Below are positions 53,395 through 62,772 of a stretch of DNA of 64,000 nt, in pieces (positions within the stretch are counted from its first letter, which is position 1; every line of letters starts with the position of its first letter). The notes below the pieces were generated by a model. The model was not told where the DNA came from. It did no database searches and saw only the letters and a program-made list of their open reading frames with translations. Position numbers and translations under genes: made by a program. Source of the stretch: Sphingobacterium kitahiroshimense (GTDB taxonomy: Bacteria > Bacteroidota > Bacteroidia > Sphingobacteriales > Sphingobacteriaceae); contig NZ_JAOQNK010000001.1 in the NCBI RefSeq assembly GCF_025961315.1, positions 3,348,001-3,412,000 on the forward strand, in the 5' to 3' direction.

Positions 53395-54606
53395 TTACAA
53401 ATTGGTCACTATAATTAAATCCAAATCTTTGGCTGTCATTTCAAATTTTGAAGCAATATCCTTATTGGTCAATATTCCCTGGTATAAGTAGGTTGCACTT
53501 CTAATTCCTGCACTTTTCCAAATGACATTTTTGACACCTCCCTGCTCAGCAATATCAAGTAGTATTGGTGTAAAAATATTTGTTAATGCATAGGTTGCAG
53601 ATCTCGCCACCCGAGAAGCAATATTAGGGACACAATAATGAATGACATCATATTTTCTAAAGGTCGGTGTATCATGTGATGTGATATTTGAAGTTTCAAA
53701 ACATCCCCCTTGATCAATGCTTACATCTATAATAACAGAATTAGGTTTCATTTCTGAAACCGTTTCTTCAGAAATGACACAAGGAGTTCTCCCATTTTTT
53801 GAGCGTAAAGCACCGATGACCACGTCGCAGGTTTTCACAGCTTTGTTCAAAATTGTAGGTTGGATAATAGAAGTGTATACGCGACTTCCTAGATTATTTT
53901 GGAGACGTCTTAATTTATAAATGGAATTATCAAAAACTTTCACTTGTGCACCCAGTGCAATAGCTGTCCTTGCCGCATATTCTCCAACTGTTCCGGCACC
54001 TATAATGACCATTTCTGTCGGCGGAACACCTGTAATACCTCCCAACATTAAGCCTTTACCACCAAAACTATTACTTAAATATTCAGAAGCGATTAAAGTT
54101 GAAGTAGCACCAACAATTTCTCCCATTGCTCGGACTACTGCCAAACAGCCCCCTTCATCGCGCAGATATTCGAAAGATAAAGCAGTAATTTTTTTTTGAA
54201 TAAGTGCTCTCAGAACAGGTAGCTCTAATAATGAAGGCTGTAGTGAAGACATCAATATCTGATTTTGCTTCATCATTCCTACTTCCTCAAAAGTTGGTGC
54301 GCATATTTTCACAATACAATCCGCTTGATAAACTTCCTCAGCAGATGAGACAATACGAGCACCTTGTTCACTGTAATGATGATCCAAAAAATTAGATCCT
54401 AAACCGGCACCAGTTTCCATAATAACTTCATGGCCATTTTCTACCAAAAGACCGACTGACAGTGGTGTCAAACAAATCCTTCTCTCCTGAAATGCAATTT
54501 CCTTGGGTATACCAATAAACAATCTTTTTTCCCTAGAAGCAGTCGCTGATAAAGTCTCTTGTGGCTGTATCATTGCTTGACTTGCCAATTTACTTAAGTC
54601 ACTCAT
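53395..54606 (-). CDS. ald: Alanine dehydrogenase (Ald/PNT family)
   Basis: A 403-residue NAD-dependent enzyme interconverting alanine and pyruvate plus ammonia. It has the N-terminal GIPKEIAFQERR substrate motif and a Rossmann GAGTVGEYAARTA loop near residue 205. It carries about 30 extra N-terminal residues compared with the 370-residue family norm. The transhydrogenase alpha subunit is related, but no PntB gene follows. It heads the ald-esterase-TlpA unit. Confidence 0.85.
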   Translation of the reverse strand: MSDLSKLASQAMIQPQETLSATASREKRLFIGIPKEIAFQERRICLTPLSVGLLVENGHEVIMETGAGLGSNFLDHHYSEQGARIVSSAEEVYQADCIVKICAPTFEEVGMMKQNQILMSSLQPSLLELPVLRALIQKKITALSFEYLRDEGGCLAVVRAMGEIVGATSTLIASEYLSNSFGGKGLMLGGITGVPPTEMVIIGAGTVGEYAARTAIALGAQVKVFDNSIYKLRRLQNNLGSRVYTSIIQPTILNKAVKTCDVVIGALRSKNGRTPCVISEETVSEMKPNSVIIDVSIDQGGCFETSNITSHDTPTFRKYDVIHYCVPNIASRVARSATYALTNIFTPILLDIAEQGGVKNVIWKSAGIRSATYLYQGILTNKDIASKFEMTAKDLDLIIVTNL

Positions 54607-54701
54607 TTATTTTCATGCATTACTTTTTAAATTTACTACTTTTATTTAAGCTAAGCAAAAGAAATTAAGCACTTATATGCCTACCTGTTTAGAAAAAAAG
54701 T

Positions 54702-54709
54702 TACATTTG
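54702..54709 (+). promoter_or_regulatory. -7 promoter box of the CapD-type gene
   Basis: TACATTTG, exact TAnnTTTG, 25 nt before ATG 54735. Confidence 0.5.
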
Positions 54710-54734
54710 TCCAACTAAGCACTAAAACAAAACT

Positions 54735-56660
54735 ATGTTTAATAAACTTAATATTGTTCCACGTTGGATTATTTTTGTATTAGATATCTTTACGGCAATA
54801 TTTGCCTTTACCTTGGCAAATATCATCTATTACAGTTTTGATTTTGCTTTCATAAATACATCTGAATTTGCGATCAGACTGATTTATGCAATGGGTGTCA
54901 CAGCAACTTCCTTTTATTTATTTAAGATGCACACGGGCATTATACGCTATACCAGTGCTGTTGATTCCATTCGAATTCTTACAGCAATTGTATTCGCAGT
55001 ACTTGTTTTCTTCGTTATCAAAACGGTATTACTCGCAACTGGAGATCAACACACTCTACCTGGCTCACTCATTATTTTATATGCCTTATTTTGTTTCTTA
55101 TTGCTCACGACATACCGAACATTTATTAAAATATTCTTTGTTTATACAAAAAATATAAGAAGTGACAGACGCAATACGTTGATCTACGGCGCTGGCGACC
55201 TTGGTATTGCCGTTAAAAGAACGTTAGATCACGATACACGTTCCAAAAATGCCATTGTCGGTTATCTAGATGACAATGAACAAAAAATCGGAAAAGTAAT
55301 TGATGGAATTAAAATTTTTGACCCGAAGAAACTAGGACAGGTTATTATCAATCTGAACATTGAAGAGGTCATCATTGCTTCTCACAATATCCCCTTAGAA
55401 TCTAAAAATGATATCATTGACATCTGCCTTGAGAAGAAGGTGACCATATTGACTTTACCTTCTGTCAAGAAAATCATGAATGGGGAGTTAAATCCAAATC
55501 AGATTCAAAAAATAAAAATTGAAGACCTCCTTGAACGAGCTCCAATAAAGATAAGCAATGACAACATTTTAAATCAGTTAAAAGGCAAGCGTGTTCTGGT
55601 AACCGGTGCTGCTGGTTCTATTGGAAGTGAAATCGCGAGGCAGTTGGGCAAATTTGAACCACAGATGATTATTTTGTGCGATCAAGCAGAATCACCTTTG
55701 CATAACTTACAGCTGGATTTACAGGACGAGTTTCCATTACAGGTTTATCATTCATTTATTGGTGACGTACGTAGTATTGACCGTATGAAGCTCATGTTTG
55801 AAACTTTCAAACCGCATTATGTTTATCATGCTGCAGCTTACAAGCATGTTCCGATGATGGAGAACCATCCTTTAGAGGCAGTACACACAAATGTTGTTGG
55901 CACTAAAAATATCGCAAATCTTGCTGTTGAATATGGTGCGGAAAAATTCGTGTTTGTGTCAACAGACAAAGCGGTAAACCCGACAAATATTATGGGTGCA
56001 ACGAAAAGGATTGCTGAGATATATGTCCAATCCTTCAACCACTTTTTACAAAGTAATGAGCATGTCAATGCTAAAACCAAGTTTATTACGACGCGCTTTG
56101 GTAATGTATTAGGCTCAAATGGATCTGTTATACCACGTTTTCGAGATCAAATTGAAAAAGGAGGTCCCGTAACCGTTACACATCCCGAAATAACGAGGTA
56201 TTTTATGACAATTCCAGAGGCCTGCCAATTGGTATTAGAGGCTGGATCGATGGGAGAAGGTGGTGAGATTTTCGTTTTTGACATGGGCAAATCTGTTAAA
56301 ATCATCGAATTAGCGAATAAAATGATCAAACTTTCTGGTTTTATTCCAAATCAAGATATCGAAATTAAGTTCACAGGCTTACGTCCCGGAGAAAAACTTT
56401 ACGAGGAGCTTCTGAATGATTTAGAGAACACAATGCCAACGCATCATAAAAAAATTATGATTGCAAAAGTTCGGGAAAACGATTTTCAACAGGTTAATCA
56501 TCACCTTGAGAACTTAGTAACCGGTATTAAACAGCAAAATAAGCATAATGTTGTTTTAGAAATGAAAAGGATTGTGCCAGAATTTAAAAGCCAAAATTCA
56601 ATCTACGAACAGATAGATAAAGAAATTGAGGCAGAGAAAGACTTAATTAATAGAGTTTAA
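54735..56660 (+). CDS. Membrane nucleotide-sugar 4,6-dehydratase (CapD/WbpM/PglF-like)
   Basis: A 641-residue protein: four membrane helices (about residues 12-125), a first Rossmann domain (about 145-265, GAGDLGIAV) and an SDR dehydratase domain (about 285-580) with GAAGSIGSEIA, STDKAVNPTN and a Met-x3-Lys active site (MGATK) in place of Tyr-x3-Lys, the hallmark of this family. It likely makes UDP-4-keto-6-deoxy sugars for capsule, O-antigen or glycoprotein glycans. No glycosyltransferase cluster is attached. Confidence 0.92.
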   Translation: MFNKLNIVPRWIIFVLDIFTAIFAFTLANIIYYSFDFAFINTSEFAIRLIYAMGVTATSFYLFKMHTGIIRYTSAVDSIRILTAIVFAVLVFFVIKTVLLATGDQHTLPGSLIILYALFCFLLLTTYRTFIKIFFVYTKNIRSDRRNTLIYGAGDLGIAVKRTLDHDTRSKNAIVGYLDDNEQKIGKVIDGIKIFDPKKLGQVIINLNIEEVIIASHNIPLESKNDIIDICLEKKVTILTLPSVKKIMNGELNPNQIQKIKIEDLLERAPIKISNDNILNQLKGKRVLVTGAAGSIGSEIARQLGKFEPQMIILCDQAESPLHNLQLDLQDEFPLQVYHSFIGDVRSIDRMKLMFETFKPHYVYHAAAYKHVPMMENHPLEAVHTNVVGTKNIANLAVEYGAEKFVFVSTDKAVNPTNIMGATKRIAEIYVQSFNHFLQSNEHVNAKTKFITTRFGNVLGSNGSVIPRFRDQIEKGGPVTVTHPEITRYFMTIPEACQLVLEAGSMGEGGEIFVFDMGKSVKIIELANKMIKLSGFIPNQDIEIKFTGLRPGEKLYEELLNDLENTMPTHHKKIMIAKVRENDFQQVNHHLENLVTGIKQQNKHNVVLEMKRIVPEFKSQNSIYEQIDKEIEAEKDLINRV

Positions 56661-56681
56661 CGTTTATTATAATTACAAAAG

Positions 56682-56712
56682 CTTGCATATTTACCGTAAA
56701 ATTGTATTTTTG
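56682..56712 (+). promoter_or_regulatory. Promoter of the TPR protein gene
   Basis: CTTG, a 19-nt spacer and TATTTTTG; 27 nt from ATG 56740. Confidence 0.5.
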
Positions 56713-56739
56713 CAATCTATATTTTTTCATTGAATCATA

Positions 56740-57417
56740 ATGTCTAAAAATCAAAACCAAAATAACGCTGGACAAGCGAATAAACCTTCACAAGGTTCAT
56801 CTTTTCAGGACAATCAAAAAAGCATCACTTTTATCGTCGGTGGTATTTTTGTGTTAATTATATTGTATTTTGGATATCAAAAACTTTATCTACAACCGAG
56901 AGCTGAGAAAGCAGCGAACGAAATATTTAAAGCTGAAGAATATGCTGCAATAGATTCATTACAAAATCGCGCTATTGAAGGAGACGGTTCTTTTGCAGGA
57001 TTTAAAGAAATTTCAGATGAATATTCAAATACAAAATCTGCAAACATTGCAAATGCATACCTAGGTGGCTTATATTTACGTCAAGGAAAGTATAATGAAG
57101 CGATCGAAGCTTTAGAAAATTATTCGGCAACCGGAAGTCCAATTCTAGACCCATTGGTTACTGGATTGAAAGGTGACGTACATTCAGAATTGAAAGATTA
57201 TAAGAAAGCAGCTGGATTTTACAAAGAAGCAGCTGATAAATCGGCTAACTCTTATACTACTCCATTATTTTTGAAAAAATTAGGTTTAGTTTACGAAGCT
57301 CAGAATGAGTTCAAGCAAGCTGAAGAAACGTATAAAAAAATAAAGACTGATTTCCCTGAAAGTCAAGAAGCAGCTATGATCGATGGTCTTATCGGCCGTG
57401 TTCAAGCGCATTTGTAG
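56740..57417 (+). CDS. TPR membrane protein (YfgM-like)
   Basis: A 225-residue protein with a Gln/Asn-rich cytoplasmic N-terminus, one membrane segment (about 30-48) and tetratricopeptide repeats (about 100-215). The topology is like YfgM/ancillary translocon proteins. In Bacteroidota this gene often precedes ribH, as here. Function unproven. Confidence 0.82.
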   Translation: MSKNQNQNNAGQANKPSQGSSFQDNQKSITFIVGGIFVLIILYFGYQKLYLQPRAEKAANEIFKAEEYAAIDSLQNRAIEGDGSFAGFKEISDEYSNTKSANIANAYLGGLYLRQGKYNEAIEALENYSATGSPILDPLVTGLKGDVHSELKDYKKAAGFYKEAADKSANSYTTPLFLKKLGLVYEAQNEFKQAEETYKKIKTDFPESQEAAMIDGLIGRVQAHL

Positions 57418-57433
57418 AATTGACTCAAATACA

Positions 57434-57472
57434 TAAAAAAAAAGGTTGCCCAAAAAGGCAGCCTTTTTTTTA
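57434..57472 (+). terminator. Terminator after the TPR gene
   Basis: GGTTGCC pairs with GGCAGCC (one G-U) around CAAAAA, flanked by A9 and T8 runs. Confidence 0.88.
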
Positions 57473-57615
57473 TGCTATATATTTCTCATATGAGCTATTA
57501 TGACAGCTAAAATACGGTGCAATAACATCACTCCAATTATAATTGAAATAACTACAAAGCATTTCCTGGAAACAATTCCCAATGCATAAATTTACGTTGA
57601 TATGAGCGCAATTAT

Positions 57616-57647
57616 ATTGTGTTTCTAAGCAAATTTATCTAAGTTTG
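57616..57647 (+). promoter_or_regulatory. ribH promoter, box 8 nt from ATG
   Basis: ATTG, a 20-nt spacer and TAAGTTTG, ending 8 nt before ATG 57656; very short leader. No FMN riboswitch-like sequence fits in this space. Confidence 0.5.
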
Positions 57648-57655
57648 TTCTACAT

Positions 57656-58144
57656 ATGGCAAGTAGTATTAAAAATTTATCGGACTTTTCACACATTACA
57701 GTTGCAAACGCAAATCCTTTTAAATTTGGAATTGTTGTTGCACAATGGAATGCGGAAATAACTGGGGCTCTTTTAAATGGTGCAATTTCTGGTCTAGAAA
57801 AGCATGGAGCACAAGAAGAAAATATAAAAATCATCGAAGTACCGGGTAGTTTTGAATTAATAACGGGTGCAGATATTTTGTTACGCGATGATTCATTTGA
57901 TGCAATCATTTGCTTAGGCTGTGTGATTCAAGGAGAAACACGTCATTTTGATTTCATCTGTGACGCGGTTGCCAATGGCATCAGTAACGTCGCATTAAAA
58001 TACAACAAGCCTGTTATTTTTGGGGTATTGACAACTGACAATCAACAGCAAGCATTGGACAGAGCGGGTGGCAAGCATGGGAATAAAGGTGAAGAAGCAG
58101 CAATCACTGCTATTCAGATGGCACATATTAGTGCGCAGTATTAA
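57656..58144 (+). CDS. ribH: 6,7-dimethyl-8-ribityllumazine synthase
   Basis: A 162-residue enzyme, penultimate step of riboflavin synthesis. Motifs: FGIVVAQWNAE, EVPGSFEL and the catalytic His in GETRHFDF near residue 97, then FGVLTTDN. Other rib genes are elsewhere. The compact promoter leaves no room for an RFN element. Confidence 0.96.
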   Translation: MASSIKNLSDFSHITVANANPFKFGIVVAQWNAEITGALLNGAISGLEKHGAQEENIKIIEVPGSFELITGADILLRDDSFDAIICLGCVIQGETRHFDFICDAVANGISNVALKYNKPVIFGVLTTDNQQQALDRAGGKHGNKGEEAAITAIQMAHISAQY

Positions 58145-58344
58145 TATGTCTTTTTTTTAATTAAAAAAAACAAGAGCTCTAAACACGAGAGCCAGACAAA
58201 AGCTATTCAGATCAAAACTTGGCTAGCGAAATGCAAACAAGAATAAGATAATATTGTTATCACTATAGTATTTGATCGACTTCAGTGTCTTGTATAAGAT
58301 ATTGAAGTCGATTTTATCTTTTATAAAGATCTATATTTTATATA

Positions 58345-59088
58345 ATGAAGACTATACTAAAAATTGCTTTCTTATACATCATCATGCAAATGAATGCTGT
58401 CTTGGGAATAGCACAAGAAAGTAATATACAAATGAAGCTGGAATCCTCCATAGGAGGAATTGAAAACTGGCAGAATACTAAATTTCTCTTATTCTCCTGC
58501 ACAGGGAATGATAATGCGAATCTGCTTAACAGCTCTTCCGACAGATCATTATTATGGAATAGAGAAACTGGAGAATGCCGCTTTGAAGGACAATCAACAA
58601 AAAATGAGAAGCTGGTTTATTTATTCAATTTCAAACGCAAGCAGCCCCTTAAACTCTTTGTTAATGCTGTTGAGATTAAAACCATAGAGACGGCTCTGCA
58701 ACGCGACATTCAGCAACAGGTCAATGAAGACCTAAAGCTCTTGTTATTGCCACTAATAACAGAATTAAAAGGTATAAACTTCACTGATATAAAAGTAAAA
58801 CTTTTGAATAATGAGAAATTGTTGAGCATGTTTGTTAGCTATGATGGGAGTTTCTATGACGGTCCTATAAAAGGAAATTTACTCATCAATGAAAATACGG
58901 GTGAGATAAAAGCTTTTGAAAACACCATAAGTATGGTCAATTATCAGGTTGATCAATATAAAGATGCAGGTTCTGGCCTAAAGCTTCCAACTTCGTTTAT
59001 CGCACTAAACAATAAAAAGAAAAGCTGTACATTTACAACTGTTTCTACATTCGAACACGTAGAAGCTTCAAAATTTACTGAATTATAA
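58345..59088 (+). CDS. Hypothetical exported protein
   Basis: A 247-residue protein with a likely signal peptide (about residues 1-23, ending Gly-Ile-Ala before Gln). The rest is soluble, with mixed alpha/beta character and a central helical region near 115-150. I do not recognise a family. It lies 1 nt before ytxJ and is probably co-transcribed with it. Confidence 0.72.
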   Translation: MKTILKIAFLYIIMQMNAVLGIAQESNIQMKLESSIGGIENWQNTKFLLFSCTGNDNANLLNSSSDRSLLWNRETGECRFEGQSTKNEKLVYLFNFKRKQPLKLFVNAVEIKTIETALQRDIQQQVNEDLKLLLLPLITELKGINFTDIKVKLLNNEKLLSMFVSYDGSFYDGPIKGNLLINENTGEIKAFENTISMVNYQVDQYKDAGSGLKLPTSFIALNNKKKSCTFTTVSTFEHVEASKFTEL

Positions 59089-59089
59089 T

Positions 59090-59422
59090 ATGATTAACTG
59101 GATTCCTCTTAATAGTTTAGACCAACTACAGGAAATATTGGGTAGTGAGCAGGTCACTGCAATTTTTAAACACAGTACTACCTGTGGCATTAGCGGTATG
59201 GCGAAGAAAAACTTTGAACGCTTTGCTAATTTAACAGATAAGTCTTACGATGTTTATTATTTAGATTTATTAGCTTTCCGAGAAATTTCGAATCAGATTG
59301 CTTCCATTTGGCATATCGAACATCAGTCGCCGCAGCTCTTGATTATAAAAGGCAAAGCATGCCTTTTCAATGCATCGCACGGAGATATTGATTTCGATGA
59401 TCTTGTCACTTATATAAAATAG
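59090..59422 (+). CDS. ytxJ: YtxJ/BrxC-like bacilliredoxin
   Basis: A 110-residue thioredoxin-like protein with a single redox Cys in the KHSTTCGIS motif and the cis-Pro loop HQSPQLLI. YtxJ (BrxC) proteins are monothiol bacilliredoxins that reverse bacillithiol mixed disulfides, implying that this organism uses bacillithiol. bshA/B/C are not in the window. Confidence 0.88.
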   Translation: MINWIPLNSLDQLQEILGSEQVTAIFKHSTTCGISGMAKKNFERFANLTDKSYDVYYLDLLAFREISNQIASIWHIEHQSPQLLIIKGKACLFNASHGDIDFDDLVTYIK

Positions 59423-59456
59423 AAAAAGCTACTAAGTAGCTTTTTCTATTTTATAT
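59412..59456. terminator. Bidirectional terminator between ytxJ and the S4 gene
   Basis: A perfect 21-bp stem with a 3-nt loop (TAA), core AAAAAGCTAC/GTAGCTTTTT. The ytxJ stop codon lies inside the stem. Confidence 0.92.
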
Positions 59457-59460
59457 GTAT

Positions 59461-59874
59461 TTATTTACTTTGTCCATCATCTTCCCACCAATCTTCTTTC
59501 AAATCATCAATCTCACGACGGTCTCTTTTAGTGGGTCTGCCAGCTCCCCGATCTCGAGTTAAAATTGGAGCATGGAATGCCGATTTATAAGCGGTTGTCT
59601 CCTCTTCCGGAGTTTGATCTTCATAAAACTGTACGGCCGTCTTCGCATCAACTCTTCTTTCAAGAAGTCCTAGAACTTTTACGATCTTACGTTCGATTCC
59701 TTTTTGAACCTGATAGATATCCCCTACTTTAACAACGTAGGAAGGCTTAATATTCTGCCCGTTCAATTTTACCCGCCCAGCCTTACAGGCCTCGGTAGCC
59801 AGACTACGTGTTTTAAAAAGACGTATTGACCACAAATATTTATCGATTCGAAGTTTTTCAGTTTCTGTTGCCAT
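59461..59874 (-). CDS. S4-domain RNA-binding heat-shock protein (HslR-like)
   Basis: A 137-residue protein with an N-terminal S4 domain (about 9-70: LRIDKYLWSIRLFKTRSLA and KLNGQNIKPS) and a charged C-terminal tail ending in a Trp/Asp-rich patch. HslR binds free 50S subunits carrying peptidyl-tRNA and helps recycle them. An in-frame ATG lies 18 nt upstream; MATETEK at 59874 is preferred. Confidence 0.9.
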   Translation of the reverse strand: MATETEKLRIDKYLWSIRLFKTRSLATEACKAGRVKLNGQNIKPSYVVKVGDIYQVQKGIERKIVKVLGLLERRVDAKTAVQFYEDQTPEEETTAYKSAFHAPILTRDRGAGRPTKRDRREIDDLKEDWWEDDGQSK

Positions 59875-59945
59875 TTGTACAAAAATAGTCATATTGACTT
59901 AAAATCTGCTCATTATCCATTATAAATTGAACAAATTTTAACATA

Positions 59946-59978
59946 TTTGTCTTCAATAAAAAGAACTGATAATTTTTG
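59946..59978 (+). promoter_or_regulatory. dapD promoter
   Basis: TTTG, a 20-nt spacer and TAATTTTTG (one extra T in the box); 11 nt before ATG 59990. Confidence 0.45.
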
Positions 59979-59989
59979 AATTATAAAAG

Positions 59990-60808
59990 ATGCCTGAACA
60001 ATTAAAAAAACTTATCGAAGATGCCTGGGAGGATAGACAACTTCTAGAATATAAAGAATATGCGGAAGCAATTCGTACTGTGATCTTAAAACTTGATGCT
60101 GGTGAATTGAGAGTCGCTGAGCCAATCGGTACGAGATGGCATGTTAATGACTGGATTAAAAAAGCTGTAATCTTATACTTCCCGATCCGTGAAATGAGTG
60201 AGTCTTCTGCAGGTCCATTCGTTTACTACGATAAAATGAAATTAAAGACGAACTACAAAGAAATTGGTGTTCGTGTTGTACCTGGAGCATCTGCTCGTTT
60301 AGGTGCATATCTAGCTAAAGGTGTAATTTTGATGCCTTCGTATGTCAATATCGGAGCATATGTTGGTGAAGGCACTATGGTCGATACTTGGGCTACTGTG
60401 GGTTCTTGTGCACAGATTGGCAAAAATGTTCACTTAAGTGGCGGTGTAGGTATTGGTGGTGTATTAGAGCCGGTACAAGCTGCTCCGGTTATTATCGAAG
60501 ACAATGTTTTTGTTGGTTCTAGAGCAATCGTTGTAGAAGGTATCCGTGTTGAAACTGAGGCTGTTTTAGGTGCTAATGTGGTATTAACGGCATCCACTAA
60601 AATTATTGATGTATCGGGCCCTGAGCCAGTGGAATACAAAGGTTATGTACCTGCTCGTTCGGTTGTTATCCCTGGTTCTTACACCAAAAAATTCCCTGCT
60701 GGTGAATATCAAGTTCCTTGTGCACTTATCATTGGTAAACGTAAAGAGTCTACAGACAAGAAAACATCTTTAAATGATGCTTTACGTGATCACAACGTAG
60801 CTGTATAA
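59990..60808 (+). CDS. dapD: Tetrahydrodipicolinate N-succinyltransferase
   Basis: A 272-residue trimeric left-handed beta-helix acyltransferase of the succinylase lysine/diaminopimelate pathway. Hexapeptide repeats run from about 105 to 230, with the GGVGIGGVLEP and EDNVFVGSR segments typical of DapD. It lies 20 nt before tsaC. Confidence 0.96.
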   Translation: MPEQLKKLIEDAWEDRQLLEYKEYAEAIRTVILKLDAGELRVAEPIGTRWHVNDWIKKAVILYFPIREMSESSAGPFVYYDKMKLKTNYKEIGVRVVPGASARLGAYLAKGVILMPSYVNIGAYVGEGTMVDTWATVGSCAQIGKNVHLSGGVGIGGVLEPVQAAPVIIEDNVFVGSRAIVVEGIRVETEAVLGANVVLTASTKIIDVSGPEPVEYKGYVPARSVVIPGSYTKKFPAGEYQVPCALIIGKRKESTDKKTSLNDALRDHNVAV

Positions 60809-60828
60809 TTTCCTAATTAAAATAAAAA

Positions 60829-61407
60829 ATGAGTCAATTTGTAGATAGAAACGATATTAATCAAGCTTTAGAAGTTCTCAAAAATGGCGGTTTGATTTTA
60901 TACCCAACAGATACGATCTGGGGTATTGGTTGCGATGCCACAAATCCTGAGGCTGTGGAGAAGGTTTTTCAGTTAAAAGGAAGAGCAAAGGAAAAAAGCC
61001 TTATTATTCTACTACATAATGACAATCAATTGGCAAGTTACGTTACTGAAATTCCAGAAGTAGCTTACCAATTGATTGAATACACAGAGAAACCATTAAC
61101 TATCGTGTACTCTGGAGCTAAAAACTTAGCTCCAAATGTTATAGCAGAAGATGGTTCAATCGGAATTCGTATTGTTAATCACGACTTTTGTCAACAGCTT
61201 TTACAACGTTTTAGAAAACCGTTGGTATCTACCTCTGCGAATATTAGTGGCGAAGATTCGCCAAAATGTTTTGATGATATCTCTGAAGAGATTAAAAATC
61301 AAGTGGATTATGTTGTTCAGTTTGGACAACATACTAAAAGTGACGGGAAGTCATCAAGTGTGATGAAGTTAGATCCTAGCGGGAAGTTTGAATTTCTACG
61401 AAAATAA
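60829..61407 (+). CDS. tsaC: Threonylcarbamoyl-AMP synthase TsaC/Sua5
   Basis: A 192-residue YrdC-domain enzyme making threonylcarbamoyl-AMP from Thr, bicarbonate and ATP for tRNA t6A. The PTDTIWGIGCDA motif and the KGRAKEKSL basic loop are present, as is the STSANISGE segment. It has no Sua5 C-terminal domain. Its stop is 7 nt before the DUF4920 start. Confidence 0.95.
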   Translation: MSQFVDRNDINQALEVLKNGGLILYPTDTIWGIGCDATNPEAVEKVFQLKGRAKEKSLIILLHNDNQLASYVTEIPEVAYQLIEYTEKPLTIVYSGAKNLAPNVIAEDGSIGIRIVNHDFCQQLLQRFRKPLVSTSANISGEDSPKCFDDISEEIKNQVDYVVQFGQHTKSDGKSSSVMKLDPSGKFEFLRK

Positions 61408-61414
61408 GATCAGT

Positions 61415-61822
61415 ATGAAAAAATTACTATTACTTGTTGCTTTAGCCTTTGGTATTTCTTGGAACGGCCAAGCTCAACAAAAAGAAATTACTCCTGCAGA
61501 AATTGGTGTACAATATGGTAAAAAAGTGGATAAGTCTAATGCTATTACAGTTGACAAACTTGAAAAATCATTAGAAAAATCACCTAAATTCACCGGTAAA
61601 GTCACTGGAAAAGTTATTCAGGTCTGCACCAAAAAAGGGTGCTTCTTGACACTTCAAAGAACGGGTGACAAAGAGCCTATTACAGTACGCTTTACTGATT
61701 ACAGTTATTTTGTACCTGCTGATTTAGTTGGTAAAAATGTGATTGTAGATGGTTATGCCAAAGTAAAAGATACGACAAACGAAATCACTTTTGTTGCTGA
61801 TGGCGTATTAGTTGTTAAATAG
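61415..61822 (+). CDS. Exported DUF4920 protein
   Basis: A 135-residue protein with a signal peptide (MKKLLLLVALAFG..., ending Gly-Gln-Ala). The mature part is a small OB-like beta domain with VCTKKGCFLTL, the conserved Cys-x3-Gly-Cys of DUF4920. The two Cys may bind metal or form a disulfide. The frame is open 27 nt upstream within tsaC, but the signal peptide sets the start. Confidence 0.88.
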   Translation: MKKLLLLVALAFGISWNGQAQQKEITPAEIGVQYGKKVDKSNAITVDKLEKSLEKSPKFTGKVTGKVIQVCTKKGCFLTLQRTGDKEPITVRFTDYSYFVPADLVGKNVIVDGYAKVKDTTNEITFVADGVLVVK

Positions 61823-61841
61823 ATCGTTTAATAAATTAAAG

Positions 61842-61877
61842 GAGGTCATTTTCATTAACGAAAATTGACCTCTTTTT
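61842..61877 (+). terminator. Terminator after DUF4920 gene
   Basis: GAGGTCA/TGACCTC and TTTTC/GAAAA arms with a one-base bulge, a 6-nt loop and T5 after the stem. Confidence 0.85.
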
Positions 61878-61880
61878 AAT

Positions 61881-61913
61881 TTTAGCATTTATTAAATAAG
61901 CTTGATACATTTG
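61881..61913 (+). promoter_or_regulatory. folP promoter, box 6 nt from ATG
   Basis: TTTA, a 21-nt spacer and TACATTTG (exact). It ends 6 nt before ATG 61920. Confidence 0.55.
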
Positions 61914-61919
61914 TACAAG

Positions 61920-62765
61920 ATGAAAATGATCAAAACTACCCCTGCGCAATCCATCAATTTAAAAGGTCGCATCATGACATTTGACCGTCCCGTCATCATG
62001 GGAATTTTAAATGTTACTCCGGACTCCTTTTTTGATGGTGGGCAAAATAATAAGAATATTGAACAAATACTGATCAAGACTCAGGCCCTTTTAGATGCTG
62101 GAGCCGACATCATTGATATCGGTGCATATTCCTCTCGACCTGGAGCCACGTTAATTACTTCACAGGAGGAACTAGATCGAGCACTACCTGCTGTCCACGC
62201 TATTTCAAACACATTTCCTGATGCGATACTTTCAATAGATACATTCCGTGCCGATGTTGCTGCGGCCTGCGTACATGCCGGCGTACATATGATCAATGAC
62301 GTCTCCGGAGGTACAATTGATCCGGAAATGTTCCCGACAGTTGCAAAATTGCAAGTGCCTTATATCTTGATGCACATGCGTGGCATTCCCGAAAATATGC
62401 AACAATTAACTGCCTATCAGGATATCGTCACAGATGTCGCTACATTTTTTGGTGAGAAGATTGCTACATTAAGAAAATTGGGCGTCAAAGATATTATACT
62501 GGATCCGGGTTATGGTTTTGCAAAAACAATTGAACAAAACTACGAGTTGCTATATCGGGTAGATGAACTTCACTATTATGGGCTTCCTATACTTGGTGGT
62601 ATATCCCGAAAGTCAATGATCTATAAAAAACTTGGTCTAACTCCACAAGAAGCGCTAAATGGAACAACAGTTCTCAATACACTTCTCCTGACTAAGGGTG
62701 TACAGTTACTTCGTGTGCATGATGTAAACGAAGCCAAACAGATTGTCGATCTATTATTTCAATAG
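61920..62765 (+). CDS. folP: Dihydropteroate synthase
   Basis: A 281-residue TIM-barrel enzyme joining 4-aminobenzoate to hydroxymethyldihydropterin diphosphate in folate synthesis, the target of sulfonamides. Motifs: GILNVTPDSFFDGG, IGAYSSRPGA and DPGYGFAKT. An in-frame TTG at 61902 lies upstream of the promoter box; ATG at 61920 (or 61926) is the start. Confidence 0.95.
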   Translation: MKMIKTTPAQSINLKGRIMTFDRPVIMGILNVTPDSFFDGGQNNKNIEQILIKTQALLDAGADIIDIGAYSSRPGATLITSQEELDRALPAVHAISNTFPDAILSIDTFRADVAAACVHAGVHMINDVSGGTIDPEMFPTVAKLQVPYILMHMRGIPENMQQLTAYQDIVTDVATFFGEKIATLRKLGVKDIILDPGYGFAKTIEQNYELLYRVDELHYYGLPILGGISRKSMIYKKLGLTPQEALNGTTVLNTLLLTKGVQLLRVHDVNEAKQIVDLLFQ

Positions 62766-62772
62766 TAAATTG

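Noticed and set aside
57616..57655. FMN riboswitch before ribH
   Set aside because: The promoter box ends 8 nt before the start codon, leaving no room for the element, and no RFN-like sequence is seen upstream.
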